From positions 1 to 36,394 of the forward strand of contig JAHHQW010000022.1 of the NCBI GenBank assembly GCA_020026195.1: a stretch of 36,394 nucleotides of DNA, given 5' to 3'. Under the pieces are notes generated by a model. That model searched no databases and was not told the DNA's origin. It was given only the letters and a program-made list of their open reading frames with translations. Of this stretch, positions 24,016-32,554 are shown in pieces (position 1 is the stretch's first letter; every line of letters begins with the position of its first letter). A program made the translations under genes and the position numbers. Origin of the DNA: Prevotella sp. GTDB taxonomy: Bacteria > Bacteroidota > Bacteroidia > Bacteroidales > Bacteroidaceae.

Positions 24016-24351
24016 ATGATTATAGATTTTGAAAATATAGAATCTAAAGACATAGAAGGTTTCAAGGGCGGCAAAGGTATGCTGCATACTTGCAACTTCG
24101 AAGATGAGGATAATAAAATTATGCTCAGTTGTCTTGAACCCGGTGCATCAAGTGGTTATCATTGCCACAAGGACAATAGCGAAGTCATCTACATAATAAG
24201 CGGTGACGTAAAATTCCGCTACGATGACAAAGAAGAAATCCTGCACACTGGTCAGGTTCACTACTGCCCGCGCGGTCACAGTCATTGTTTCGAAAACATT
24301 GGCAAAGACAAACTTATTTACTTTGCACAGGTAGCAGAACACAAGAAATAA
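24016..24351 (+). CDS. Small cupin-domain protein
   Basis: The 111-aa single-domain cupin has motif 1 residues H49, H51 and E56 (GYHCHKDNSEVIYIISG) and motif 2 with H90 (PRGHSHCFEN), giving the usual 3-His/1-Glu metal site. It has no signal peptide, so it is cytoplasmic. The activity is unknown; small cupins include dioxygenases, isomerases and sensors. It lies 11 bases after rubrerythrin with no promoter between, so it is very likely co-expressed and may have an oxidative-stress or metal-related role (inference). Confidence 0.85.
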   Translation: MIIDFENIESKDIEGFKGGKGMLHTCNFEDEDNKIMLSCLEPGASSGYHCHKDNSEVIYIISGDVKFRYDDKEEILHTGQVHYCPRGHSHCFENIGKDKLIYFAQVAEHKK

Positions 24352-24365
24352 AATCGATAATCTTT

Positions 24366-24410
24366 ATTAAAAAGAGCGTGTTACAAAACTATCAGCTGTA
24401 ACACGCTCTT
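24366..24410. terminator. Terminator between cupin and PorE-like genes
   Basis: AAGAGCGTGTTACA (24372-24385) pairs with TGTAACACGCTCTT (24397-24410). The A-run at its left gives a U-tract for the minus-strand gene ending at 24451; on the plus strand the tail is weaker (CTTGTATT), so use in both directions is possible. Confidence 0.8.
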
Positions 24411-24450
24411 CTTGTATTAATACGTATCAATATGTGGATATGTACAATAT

Positions 24451-26535
24451 TTAGAACATTATAATGTCTACATCTCCTTCATCATTTAATTCTTCGTACT
24501 CTTCAGTTATCTTCTGTTTCTGCGGTGGCAGACGTTTAAGTTTGCCATCCTTATCGAAAAGTCCGTATGTAGTACGCAGAACCTTAAACTCTGTACGTCT
24601 GTTCAGCTGATTACATATTTCCTGTTTTTCTTCATCAAGCTTTTCTATAAACTCTGGAGTAAGAACATCATTTTCCTTAAGCCAGTCATACTTTTCTGTA
24701 AGTTTTTTCCTTATTGTCTTCGGTCTGCTTTCTCCATATCCCTTAGGCGTAAGACGTTCGTTCGCAATACCATGAGATATAAGATAATTAACAACCGATT
24801 CTGCACGCTGCTGCGACAGACGCTCATTGTATTCGTCATTACCACGATAATCGCAATGTGCACTCAACTCTATCGTTATGTTAGGATTCTCATTGAGAGT
24901 CTTAATAAGTTTGTCAAGCGATTTCTCCGATTCCGGACGTAACGTAGCCTTGTCAAAGTCGTAATGAATATTATCAATAAGAACAGGAATATTAATTGAT
25001 GCAAGCGGGAACTGCAGAACATGTTCTTCGCTCTCTGTCACTTCTTCTATCTTTATTGATTCCTGATGATTGAGGAAACCGTCACATGTTGCCATCACGA
25101 GATATTCTACACCAGGCTTCACGACCTCGGTGAACGAGCCGTCAGTTTTTACACTGAGTTTTTTGTTTGTTCCGTCATCACCGACAAAATACACCTGTGC
25201 TGCCGGAAGTTCATATCCGTCTTTTTCGTATACCCATCCTTTAATTGTCTGAACAATCTCAGGCTTTTCAAAACTATATATATGGTCAAATCCGCGTCCG
25301 TCATTACGATTCGAACAGAAGAAACCGCGATTGTGAACTCCCTCGAACGTCATTCCGAAGTCATCCCCCTTTGAATTAAGAGGATAACCCGGATGTTCTA
25401 TAATCCAGCAGTTATTTACAGCATCGGGTATTGCAATAAATATATCTAATCCTCCCATTCCTACATGACCGTCTGACGAGAAATACAGATCACCATTAGG
25501 ACGGAATGTAGGGAACATTTCGTCTCCAGGAGTATTAATCGGTTCTCCGAGGTTCTCCACGCCACCATAACCAGCCGGAGTTATTGCCACACGCCAGATG
25601 TCTAATCCGCCGACACCTCCAGGCATATCAGAAACGAAGTAAAGCCAGTGTTCATCCGGGCTAAGTGCCGGATGTGCATAACTTGACAACGTGTCTCTTG
25701 TAAGTTCTTCTTTTGTAGCCTTTCCCCATGAAGCATCAGAACGATTAGACGTCATTATCTGTGCATATCTCGGATACTGGGGGTCAGAAACACATTGTGT
25801 AAAATACATCGTACGACCATCTGCCGAAAAAGAACAAGCACCTTCATCAAATTCAGTGTTCAATCCTCCTTCTACCTTTTCGGGCTTACTCCACTTTCCT
25901 TTATCATTTTTAAATGACATGAAGATATCTCCATTTTTTGCACCTGTAATGCCGCTAATTTCTGAACCTTCTGTAGAATTACGTGTAGTAGAGAAATAGA
26001 GAAGTTCGAAATCTTCTCCTGCAAGCATCGGAGAATAATCGGCACGACGTGAATTGAATGCATCCATCTTCTTAACCTTATATCTTGAAGAAGCATTCTT
26101 AAAATCTGCCGCAGTCTGAGCCGAACGCAGTCCGTTATTAGCAAGTTCGTTGTCAGGCAGTGAATCAAGTACCATTGTAAACTCTTTTGCAGCCTGCTTG
26201 TAATCTCCGTTTCTCAGCAGCTGCCGTGCAAAACGCAAATGGTCTTCGGTAGTTGCCCTTTCGTATCTTATTGCATTGCGATATGCAGCTATTGCCTTTG
26301 GCGTAGAATTAATGTATTCATAACAATATGCCATCTTAAGCGATATATCGCCACGCTTGCTTCTATCCTTTGGAGGTGTACTCTTATAAGCCTTCTTATA
26401 ATAGGATGCAGCTTCAAAATATTCGCCTATGGCATAGAATTTATCACCTTTCTTTAGATTTTTGTCCGCTGCACACGAAACAAACATAATAAGAAGGGCT
26501 AAGAAATATATAGATGTGTATGTGTATCGACGCAT
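24451..26535 (-). CDS. PorE-like lipoprotein: TPR, PD40 propeller, regulatory domain, OmpA domain
   Basis: I chose the ATG at 26535 because it opens a lipoprotein signal (MRRYTYTSIYFLALLIMFVSC, Cys 21); an in-frame ATG at 26571 adds 12 non-signal residues. In order: TPR-like helices (about 25-140), a WD40-like PD40 propeller (about 165-420, with LSPDEHWLYFVSD and FRPNGDLYFSSDG blades), a carboxypeptidase-regulatory-like domain (about 430-505) and an OmpA-type peptidoglycan-binding domain (about 515-660, NPNITIELSAHCDYRGNDEYN). This is the architecture of P. gingivalis PorE of the type IX secretion system. The residues after Cys are not acidic, fitting a periplasm-facing lipoprotein. PorE identity is by architecture only; other OmpA/PD40 lipoproteins exist. 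Confidence 0.82.
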   Translation of the reverse strand: MRRYTYTSIYFLALLIMFVSCAADKNLKKGDKFYAIGEYFEAASYYKKAYKSTPPKDRSKRGDISLKMAYCYEYINSTPKAIAAYRNAIRYERATTEDHLRFARQLLRNGDYKQAAKEFTMVLDSLPDNELANNGLRSAQTAADFKNASSRYKVKKMDAFNSRRADYSPMLAGEDFELLYFSTTRNSTEGSEISGITGAKNGDIFMSFKNDKGKWSKPEKVEGGLNTEFDEGACSFSADGRTMYFTQCVSDPQYPRYAQIMTSNRSDASWGKATKEELTRDTLSSYAHPALSPDEHWLYFVSDMPGGVGGLDIWRVAITPAGYGGVENLGEPINTPGDEMFPTFRPNGDLYFSSDGHVGMGGLDIFIAIPDAVNNCWIIEHPGYPLNSKGDDFGMTFEGVHNRGFFCSNRNDGRGFDHIYSFEKPEIVQTIKGWVYEKDGYELPAAQVYFVGDDGTNKKLSVKTDGSFTEVVKPGVEYLVMATCDGFLNHQESIKIEEVTESEEHVLQFPLASINIPVLIDNIHYDFDKATLRPESEKSLDKLIKTLNENPNITIELSAHCDYRGNDEYNERLSQQRAESVVNYLISHGIANERLTPKGYGESRPKTIRKKLTEKYDWLKENDVLTPEFIEKLDEEKQEICNQLNRRTEFKVLRTTYGLFDKDGKLKRLPPQKQKITEEYEELNDEGDVDIIMF

Positions 26536-26636
26536 ATTATTGTATTCTTTAATAGAAAACGAATATTTCAATATAATATTGCAGTTACAGTGTTACAATC
26601 ACTGTATATGTAAATAGTATCTGCAATACTTTTAAT

Positions 26637-26685
26637 AAAAAAGAAGCAGACACCAAGCCTTTACTTTAAGTGTCTGCTTCTTTTT
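26637..26685 (-). terminator. Terminator overlapping the folK stop codon
   Basis: AAAAAGAAGCAGACAC (26638-26653) pairs with GTGTCTGCTTCTTTTT (26670-26685); the A-run gives the U-tract on the minus strand. The outer stem bases overlap the folK stop codon (26684-26686). It closes the long ftsX-to-folK transcript. Confidence 0.9.
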
Positions 26686-27109
26686 ACATCTTTCTGTCAT
26701 TGAAATCGTATATTTCGCTCAACGGACGCATTACAAAATCACGCTCCTTCATATGCGGATGTGGCAGCGTCAGTCTGTCGTCATGAATTTCAATGTCATC
26801 GTACATCAATATGTCAATGTCTATAGTACGGTCATGATAACATCCGTTTATTGATTTCTGAGTACGGCCGAGTTCACGTTCTATTTTCTGAGTAACGTCT
26901 AATATCTCGAATGGCGAGAGTTTAGTGTCACAGCATACAGCAGCATTAATAAAACCGTGGGAAGATTCAAATCCCCACGGTTCAGTTTCATACAGTGACG
27001 ACTGTTTTATCACTGTACCAATTTCACTGTTTATCTTTTCTATTGCACGTTCTATCGTGTTCTTTCTGTCGCCTAAATTTGAACCTAAGCCGAAAAATAC
27101 TATGTGCAT
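26684..27109 (-). CDS. folK: 2-amino-4-hydroxy-6-hydroxymethyldihydropteridine pyrophosphokinase
   Basis: Transfers pyrophosphate from ATP to 6-hydroxymethyl-7,8-dihydropterin in folate synthesis. The 141-aa protein shows GLGSNLGDR near the N-terminus, SSLYETEPWGF, a basic active-site loop (GRTQKSINGCYHDRTIDIDILMY, with the two catalytic Asp in DIDI) and LPHPHMKERDFVMRPL. It is slightly shorter than the E. coli enzyme but complete. It is last in a six-gene minus-strand block, 14 bases after queA. Confidence 0.95.
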   Translation of the reverse strand: MHIVFFGLGSNLGDRKNTIERAIEKINSEIGTVIKQSSLYETEPWGFESSHGFINAAVCCDTKLSPFEILDVTQKIERELGRTQKSINGCYHDRTIDIDILMYDDIEIHDDRLTLPHPHMKERDFVMRPLSEIYDFNDRKM

Positions 27110-27123
27110 AGCTATTTTTCTTT

Positions 27124-28647
27124 TTAGTCGTTCATTATAAGCATTGCATCACCGAAGCAGCCAAACTTATAACCATTTTCTATGGCCATGTGATATGCTT
27201 TCATTACGAGATCGTAACCTCCGAAAGCTGCTGTACACATAAGAAGTGTAGACTGCGGATGATAGAAGTTTGCTATCATTGTGTCTGCAAGTCCGAAATC
27301 GTAGGGCGGGAATATAAACTTATTTGTCCATCCGTCATATTCTTTAAGAAGACCGTCTGTTCCCACTGCAGTTTCTGTAGCTTTCGCAACACTTGTTCCA
27401 ATGGCACATACATGATGACCTTTTTCCTTTGCAGAATTTACGATATTACATGCTTCTGCGCTGATAATCATCTGTTCTGAATCCATCTTGTGCTTTGTAA
27501 GATCTTCAACTTCTATTTCATTGAAGTTTCCAAGTGCACAGTGTACAGTAATATAAGCAAAATTAACGCCTCTGATTTCCATTCGCTTCATCATCTCACG
27601 ACTGAAATGCAAACCTGTGGCAGGCGCAGTAACGGCTCCTTCATGCTTTGCATATATACACTGGAAGTCTTCTTCATCTTCCGGCTTTACACTACGATGG
27701 TCAAGGATATATCGTGGAAGAGGTGGCTCTCCGAGTGCATAGAGATCTCTCTTGAACTCATCATGATTGTCGTAGTCAGAAAGGAAACGCAAAGTTCTTC
27801 CACGACTGGTGGTATTGTCTATGACTTCAGCAACCATAGATCCGCTATCATCGAAGAATAGTTTATTTCCTATTCTTATTTTTCGTGCAGGTTCCACAAG
27901 CACATCCCAGAGACGCATTTCTTCGTTAAGTTCGCGAAGCAAGAACACTTCTATCTTTGCGTCTGTCTTTTCCTTTGTACCATAAAGGCGTGCAGGAAAT
28001 ACTTTTGTATCATTGAAAATGAATACATCACCTTCATCAAAATAATTCAGGACATCTCTGAAGTCAAGATATTTAGGATTTCCTTCCTTATCTTTCAATG
28101 GTTCTCCCTTTGAGTCGGTCTTGAACATTTCAATGTTGCCTGACTTTTTATGAAGCACCATCAAGCGACATTCATCTCTATGATAGGGAGGCTCCATTGC
28201 TACATTTCCAGCCAATACAGTATAAAGATTTCCCTCTTCAAGCTTATAAAGCTTCTTTATGCCTGCAATCGAGATTTTGAGAGTCTTATCCTTTCCGGCC
28301 TTCAGAATCTTATAATGATCGTAGGTTTTCTTTTCCTCTGTTGTTCCGTCTGGTTTTTTATCGATGTAAACACATTTGTCCTTACGAAGAACGAATCCAT
28401 CATCAAACCTGTCGATATATTCAAAATATCCGCTTATTGTAACATCATTGCAGCTTACACTTACTTCAAGAGCTGTAGGTGCATCCTCTTCGTTAGTCTC
28501 ATCGGCTGCTGCAAGCTTTTTCTTCAAAGCCTTATCTGCCTTTGTCAGAGACTTTCCTATTTCTACAAGCTGTTCGTAATTACCGAGAAACTTGATAAAT
28601 GTAGGTTTGTCTGAAAAACCTCTAACTTTAAACTGTGACAGTTTCAT
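27124..28647 (-). CDS. queA: QueA (tRNA ribosyltransferase-isomerase) with large N-terminal insertion
   Basis: QueA transfers the ribosyl part of S-adenosylmethionine to preQ1 at position 34 of tRNA, making epoxyqueuosine. Residues about 149-507 are recognisable QueA: DECRLMVLH, GDVFIFNDTKVFPARLYG, AKHEGAVTAPATGLHFS, KHKMDSEQ, GWTNKFIFPPYDF. At 507 aa it is far longer than the usual roughly 350. The normal opening MKLSQFK is present (1-7), but about 140 unfamiliar residues (8-148) separate it from the point (VAMEPPYHRDECRL) where QueA normally continues. A second insert of about 15-20 residues (177-192) also occurs. Some usually invariant motifs differ (HCALGNF, GTSVAKATET, NFYHPQSTLLM). It may be a divergent or altered-function QueA. 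There is no frameshift and the operon context is intact. Confidence 0.85.
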   Translation of the reverse strand: MKLSQFKVRGFSDKPTFIKFLGNYEQLVEIGKSLTKADKALKKKLAAADETNEEDAPTALEVSVSCNDVTISGYFEYIDRFDDGFVLRKDKCVYIDKKPDGTTEEKKTYDHYKILKAGKDKTLKISIAGIKKLYKLEEGNLYTVLAGNVAMEPPYHRDECRLMVLHKKSGNIEMFKTDSKGEPLKDKEGNPKYLDFRDVLNYFDEGDVFIFNDTKVFPARLYGTKEKTDAKIEVFLLRELNEEMRLWDVLVEPARKIRIGNKLFFDDSGSMVAEVIDNTTSRGRTLRFLSDYDNHDEFKRDLYALGEPPLPRYILDHRSVKPEDEEDFQCIYAKHEGAVTAPATGLHFSREMMKRMEIRGVNFAYITVHCALGNFNEIEVEDLTKHKMDSEQMIISAEACNIVNSAKEKGHHVCAIGTSVAKATETAVGTDGLLKEYDGWTNKFIFPPYDFGLADTMIANFYHPQSTLLMCTAAFGGYDLVMKAYHMAIENGYKFGCFGDAMLIMND

Positions 28648-28662
28648 TTTATATACTTTAAA

Positions 28663-29403
28663 TTAAATCGTTTTTACTTCTTGGTTAGTGCTTTCGGTCT
28701 GCGGCATTTCAATATCACAGCTGTCAAGCCATTCTGGAAATTCCTCAAGTGTCATGCACTGATCTATTGTTACGCTGCCAACCCTTGTACGTCTTAGTTC
28801 CGTAAGGTATGCTCCACTTCCTAATGCCTGTCCGATGTCTCTTGCAAGGGCTCTGATGTAAGTTCCCTTACTACATACAACCCTTATGCCCATTGTCATA
28901 GATGCACTGTCAAAGAACGTAAGTTCTATTTCGTCAATCTTTAATATTTTGGCCTTAAGTTCCACTGTTTCGCCGTCGCGCATCTTTCTGTACGCGCGTT
29001 TTCCATCTACCTTACATGCTGAATATGCAGGTGGAATCTGACTTATCTCGCCAACAAATTTCTGCAACGTTTCATCTATGAGTTCTTTTGTTATATGTTC
29101 CGTAGGATATACGGCATCCTCAGGATGTTCCATATCAAAGCTCGGTGTCGTTGCTCCAAGTTTAAGTGTGGCAGTGTACTCTTTTGTCAGAGCCTGAATC
29201 TTATCAATCGATTTAGTAGCCCTGCCTGTACATAATATAAGGACTCCTGTAGCAAGCGGATCTAATGTTCCTGCATGACCTACCTTTATTTTCTTTACAC
29301 CAAGTTTCTGTGTAATAAGGTAACGCACACGCGATACGGCTCCGAAACTCGAGAGTTTATAAGGTTTATCGATATAAATTGTTTCTCCTTCTATGAAATT
29401 CAT
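28663..29403 (-). CDS. truB: tRNA pseudouridine(55) synthase
   Basis: Makes the near-universal pseudouridine 55 in the T loop of tRNAs. The 246-aa protein has the catalytic motif GHAGTLDPLATG with Asp 48, then QIPPAYSACKVDGKRAYRKMRDGE (about 120-143) and CSKGTYIRALARDIG (about 181-195). The C-terminus is short, without a large PUA extension, as in many Bacteroidota. Its ATG overlaps the uppP stop codon by one base (TAATG), indicating translational coupling. Confidence 0.97.
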   Translation of the reverse strand: MNFIEGETIYIDKPYKLSSFGAVSRVRYLITQKLGVKKIKVGHAGTLDPLATGVLILCTGRATKSIDKIQALTKEYTATLKLGATTPSFDMEHPEDAVYPTEHITKELIDETLQKFVGEISQIPPAYSACKVDGKRAYRKMRDGETVELKAKILKIDEIELTFFDSASMTMGIRVVCSKGTYIRALARDIGQALGSGAYLTELRRTRVGSVTIDQCMTLEEFPEWLDSCDIEMPQTESTNQEVKTI

Positions 29404-30254
29404 TAGCCAAACATTACCAGATTATGTCCGCTCATTAACCATGCGAGAATAATTCCGCCGACTATTATACGATAAACACCAAAAGCAAAGAATCCATATT
29501 TTGAAAGGAAGTCCACAAAACCCTTTATTGCCAGCAATGCAACAATAAATGCAACGACACTTCCAAGCACCAGAGTGAACACGTGTCCCTGAAGAGCTTC
29601 GATACCTCCGTCTAAGACAAGCTTAAGAAGATCGAAACATGTTGCTGCGAACATTGTAGGTACTGCAAGGAAGAACGAAAATTCAGCAGCCTGACGACGT
29701 GTGAATTTTTGTGCCATACCACCTACAATTGTAGCCATAGAACGCGATACTCCCGGAATCATTGCAATACACTGGAAAAGTCCAATCTTCAATGCAGACA
29801 TTTCTGTCATCTTTGTATCTTCTGAACCCTTGTTAAATATCTTATCGCAAAACAGCATAAAGATACCTCCTACCACAAGCATTATTGCTACTACATAGAC
29901 ACTTCCTAAAAGATGGTCTACAAGTTTATGTGCAAGAAGTCCTATTACCGCAGCGGGAATAAATGCTACAAGAAGTTTGTAATAGAAATCCCACTTATGC
30001 AGAAATTTCTTAAGACTGCTCGAACCCTCAGGCGCAGGCGTATGATTCAGTTTAAAAAATCTTTTACGATAAAGTGCAACGACTGAAAGTATAGCACCAA
30101 ACTGTATGATAACGATGAATGCCTTTACAAATGCATCGTCAGGACTTATTCCTAAAAGATCTCGGGTTATTATCATATGTCCCGTAGAAGATACGGGAAG
30201 AAATTCGGTCAAGCCTTCTACTATGGCCAAAATTATTGTCTCAAGTATTGTCAT
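29403..30254 (-). CDS. uppP: Undecaprenyl-diphosphate phosphatase
   Basis: The 283-aa integral membrane enzyme recycles undecaprenyl diphosphate, the lipid carrier of cell-wall and surface-polysaccharide synthesis. Signature motifs are EGLTEFLPVSSTGHM (13-27) and PGVSRSMATIVGG in the middle; about seven to eight membrane helices are predicted. It overlaps both neighbours by one base (TAATG), with DUF3098 upstream and truB downstream, so it is part of the coupled block. Confidence 0.97.
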   Translation of the reverse strand: MTILETIILAIVEGLTEFLPVSSTGHMIITRDLLGISPDDAFVKAFIVIIQFGAILSVVALYRKRFFKLNHTPAPEGSSSLKKFLHKWDFYYKLLVAFIPAAVIGLLAHKLVDHLLGSVYVVAIMLVVGGIFMLFCDKIFNKGSEDTKMTEMSALKIGLFQCIAMIPGVSRSMATIVGGMAQKFTRRQAAEFSFFLAVPTMFAATCFDLLKLVLDGGIEALQGHVFTLVLGSVVAFIVALLAIKGFVDFLSKYGFFAFGVYRIIVGGIILAWLMSGHNLVMFG

Positions 30255-30490
30255 TATGCCTTTTCTTTATCTTTGGGTTTGTGTATAATTGCATATATAA
30301 TAGAAACAAAACCGACAAAACATATTACAGGAGCTACCTTTATACGTCTGACACTAAATATGTCGGGATTGAATGCTGTTTCTGTAGAACCAGGACCGCT
30401 CATAAGCAGAAAGCCTATGATTATAATGACAACGCCTACTGCAAGAAGTATAAAATTAAAACGGTCGAAAGCGTAATTTTTTCTATCCAT
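30254..30490 (-). CDS. DUF3098 two-helix membrane protein
   Basis: The 78-aa protein has two membrane helices (about 12-31 and 52-70) separated by a short loop (GPGSTETAFNPDIFSVRRIKVAP) and a basic C-terminus. It matches the DUF3098 family, found in Bacteroidota almost always between ftsX and uppP. Function is unknown; the context suggests a small accessory to FtsX or envelope assembly. It overlaps the uppP start by one base. Confidence 0.88.
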   Translation of the reverse strand: MDRKNYAFDRFNFILLAVGVVIIIIGFLLMSGPGSTETAFNPDIFSVRRIKVAPVICFVGFVSIIYAIIHKPKDKEKA

Positions 30491-30510
30491 CAGTATTAAT
30501 AATAAATAAT

Positions 30511-31389
30511 TTAAATCTTATATAAATCACCAGCCTTCATTCTCAGGAACCTGTTTACCGAGAGACAAGAGCATGTTGTTGTAATTATTACTCCGAACAG
30601 GATAACAGAGACTCCTGTTATAATAAGGACCTGCGGGGTGACTACTACCAAAATTTCTTTCTCGTAATTATATAGAGAATAAACACCTGCTGCCAATACA
30701 GCATCTGCTATAAGTGCTGCTAATATTCCGGCAAATGCTGCACGCGCCAGGAATGGTGCACGTATAAAATTCCATGATGCTCCAACCAGTTTCATGGTAT
30801 GTATTGAGAATCGTTTGGAATACACACTGAGACTCACCGTATTTTTAATGAGCGAGAACGAAACAAAAGTAAGGAGTATTGCAAGTACAAGCAGCACGAT
30901 ACTTACCTTCTGTAAATTCTTGTTTACGCTGTCCATAAGATCCTGCTGATAAGTAACCTCCGTAACCTTGTTGTTCGCCATCAAAGACTTTGAAATCCAT
31001 TTAAGAGAATCCGTGTTAGCATAATCAGATTTCAAATTTAACTCTATCGACGCTACAAATGGGTTTACACCTAAGAATTCTGAAGGATCAGAGCCCATGG
31101 CTTCCGACTGTTCTTTAAGTGCCTGGTCTTTGCTTATATAAGTAACTTTACTAATATAATGATTCTTTTTCAGTTTGTTACAAAGTTGTGATGCTTCGGC
31201 ATTTGTCATATCCTCACCTAACAGCATTGTAACGGTAATGTTTTCCTTTACATACGACGTCATGTTTTTGGCCGTCTGAACAGAGAAAACTATCACACCC
31301 AATAAAATAAGCACCATCGAGGTACTTATACATAGTGTTACGAGCTGCATTCCATAATGCATTGCCGACCTTTTCTTCTTTTTGTTCAT
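30511..31389 (-). CDS. ftsX: Cell-division ABC transporter permease FtsX
   Basis: FtsX forms a complex with the ATPase FtsE that activates septal peptidoglycan hydrolases. The 292-aa protein has a basic cytoplasmic N-terminus (MNKKKKRSAMHYG), membrane helix 1 (about 17-38), a periplasmic domain (about 39-165) and three C-terminal helices (about 165-285), with the FtsX-type KRFSIHTMKLVGASWNFIRAPF segment between them. No ftsE is adjacent, as is common in this phylum. It heads the block down to folK. Confidence 0.95.
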   Translation of the reverse strand: MNKKKKRSAMHYGMQLVTLCISTSMVLILLGVIVFSVQTAKNMTSYVKENITVTMLLGEDMTNAEASQLCNKLKKNHYISKVTYISKDQALKEQSEAMGSDPSEFLGVNPFVASIELNLKSDYANTDSLKWISKSLMANNKVTEVTYQQDLMDSVNKNLQKVSIVLLVLAILLTFVSFSLIKNTVSLSVYSKRFSIHTMKLVGASWNFIRAPFLARAAFAGILAALIADAVLAAGVYSLYNYEKEILVVVTPQVLIITGVSVILFGVIITTTCSCLSVNRFLRMKAGDLYKI

Positions 31390-31421
31390 TATTAACAGGG
31401 TGTTTTAAGCCTAATTTGCTG

Positions 31422-31453
31422 CAAAGTAACAAAATAATATTGGCTTACACAAA
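31422..31453 (-). promoter_or_regulatory. Promoter of the ftsX-folK block
   Basis: On the minus strand TTTG (31453 to 31450), 20 bases, then TTACTTTG (31429 to 31422) followed by C. The start codon is about 33 bases downstream. I see no strong internal promoter or terminator before folK. Confidence 0.7.
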
Positions 31454-31493
31454 AATATTAACCACTATTAACTAGACTGTAGTATATTTTTTA

Positions 31494-31501
31494 TATCTTT
31501 G
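31494..31501 (+). promoter_or_regulatory. Promoter -7 element of the radical SAM gene
   Basis: TATCTTTG is an exact -7 box 31 bases before the start codon; no clear TTTG at -33. Confidence 0.6.
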
Positions 31502-31532
31502 GCGGTCAAAATAAATATATAATACAAGATTT

Positions 31533-32312
31533 ATGTCAACAGTGATTTATTCATCACCAATTTTCGGCCCTATCCATAGCAGAAGATTGGGAGTTTCATT
31601 GGGTATCAACTTATTACCCGAGGATGGAAAGATGTGTACATTCGACTGTATTTATTGCGAATGCGGATTTAACAAGGATTTCATTCCTCACAAGAAGATG
31701 CCTACAAGAGAGGAAGTTGCAAAAGCTCTTGAAGAGCGTCTTAAAGACATGACAGCAAACGGACCACGTCCTGACGTACTTACATTTGCCGGCAACGGAG
31801 AACCTACACTCCATCCTGATTTCCCTGGTATTATTGACGATACAATAAGACTCAGAGACAAATATTTTCCAAATGCTCATGTTTCTGTCCTCAGCAACTC
31901 TACAATGATCGTAAAGGAAGAGGTTAGAAACGCTCTTATGAAAGTAGACAACAACATCTTAAAACTCGATACGATAGATAAAGATTATATCGATCTTGTA
32001 GACCGTCCCGTACAGAGTTCTTATGATGTCAACGTGATAATTGAGAATCTTAAGAAATTCAATGGTCATGTCAAAATTCAGACCATGTTCATGAAGGGTA
32101 CAGCCAACGGCATATCAGTTGACAATACAGGCGACGAATATGTATTACCATGGCTCAAGGCTGTTAAAGACATCAAACCTTCTGACGTAATGGTATATAC
32201 AATAGACAGGGAAACGCCGGCACACATGCTCGAAAAAGCTACCCATGAAGAACTTGACAGAATTCGCGACATGGTAATAGCCGAAGGTATTCCTTGCAGT
32301 GCTTCTTACTAA
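31533..32312 (+). CDS. Radical SAM protein, COG0731-like
   Basis: The 259-aa protein has iron-sulfur ligands C35, C39 and C42 in CTFDCIYCECG (CxxxCxxC). The preceding SPIFGPIHSRRLGVSLGINLLP is typical of a Fe-S oxidoreductase group related to the TYW1/MoaA branch. GNGEPTLHPDF (about 89-99) is the SAM-binding GGE-type motif. The reaction is unknown; homologues are annotated only as radical SAM protein. It has its own promoter and is separated by 240 bases from the next operon. No substrate clue comes from the neighbours. Confidence 0.85.
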   Translation: MSTVIYSSPIFGPIHSRRLGVSLGINLLPEDGKMCTFDCIYCECGFNKDFIPHKKMPTREEVAKALEERLKDMTANGPRPDVLTFAGNGEPTLHPDFPGIIDDTIRLRDKYFPNAHVSVLSNSTMIVKEEVRNALMKVDNNILKLDTIDKDYIDLVDRPVQSSYDVNVIIENLKKFNGHVKIQTMFMKGTANGISVDNTGDEYVLPWLKAVKDIKPSDVMVYTIDRETPAHMLEKATHEELDRIRDMVIAEGIPCSASY

Positions 32313-32357
32313 ACAAACAACGTTAAATAACAAAAGTTTATTGGTTTACAAATGGTA

Positions 32358-32472
32358 CCTGTTTTGTTAACAGGCATTTAGCTATCATCTAAAAGTTATG
32401 TTAAGAAAAAGTTAAATCTTTGTTAAATTATATCTAAATGAATAGGTATATCGATAAAAATCAATACTTTTG
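32358..32472 (+). promoter_or_regulatory. Upstream region and promoter of the TlpA-Omp28 operon
   Basis: TACTTTTG (32465-32472) followed by GC is an exact -7 box, giving a leader of about 75 bases; no exact TTTG at -33. Further upstream a small hairpin CCTGTT/AACAGG (32358-32374) and several GTTAA repeats occur, with no T-run. No gene is seen in 32313-32554. Confidence 0.5.
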
Positions 32473-32554
32473 GCAAAAATAACATGTAGTATAAGACATT
32501 ATTATATATAGAACGATAATTTAACATTTAGAAACTATTAAAATTACAAGTATT

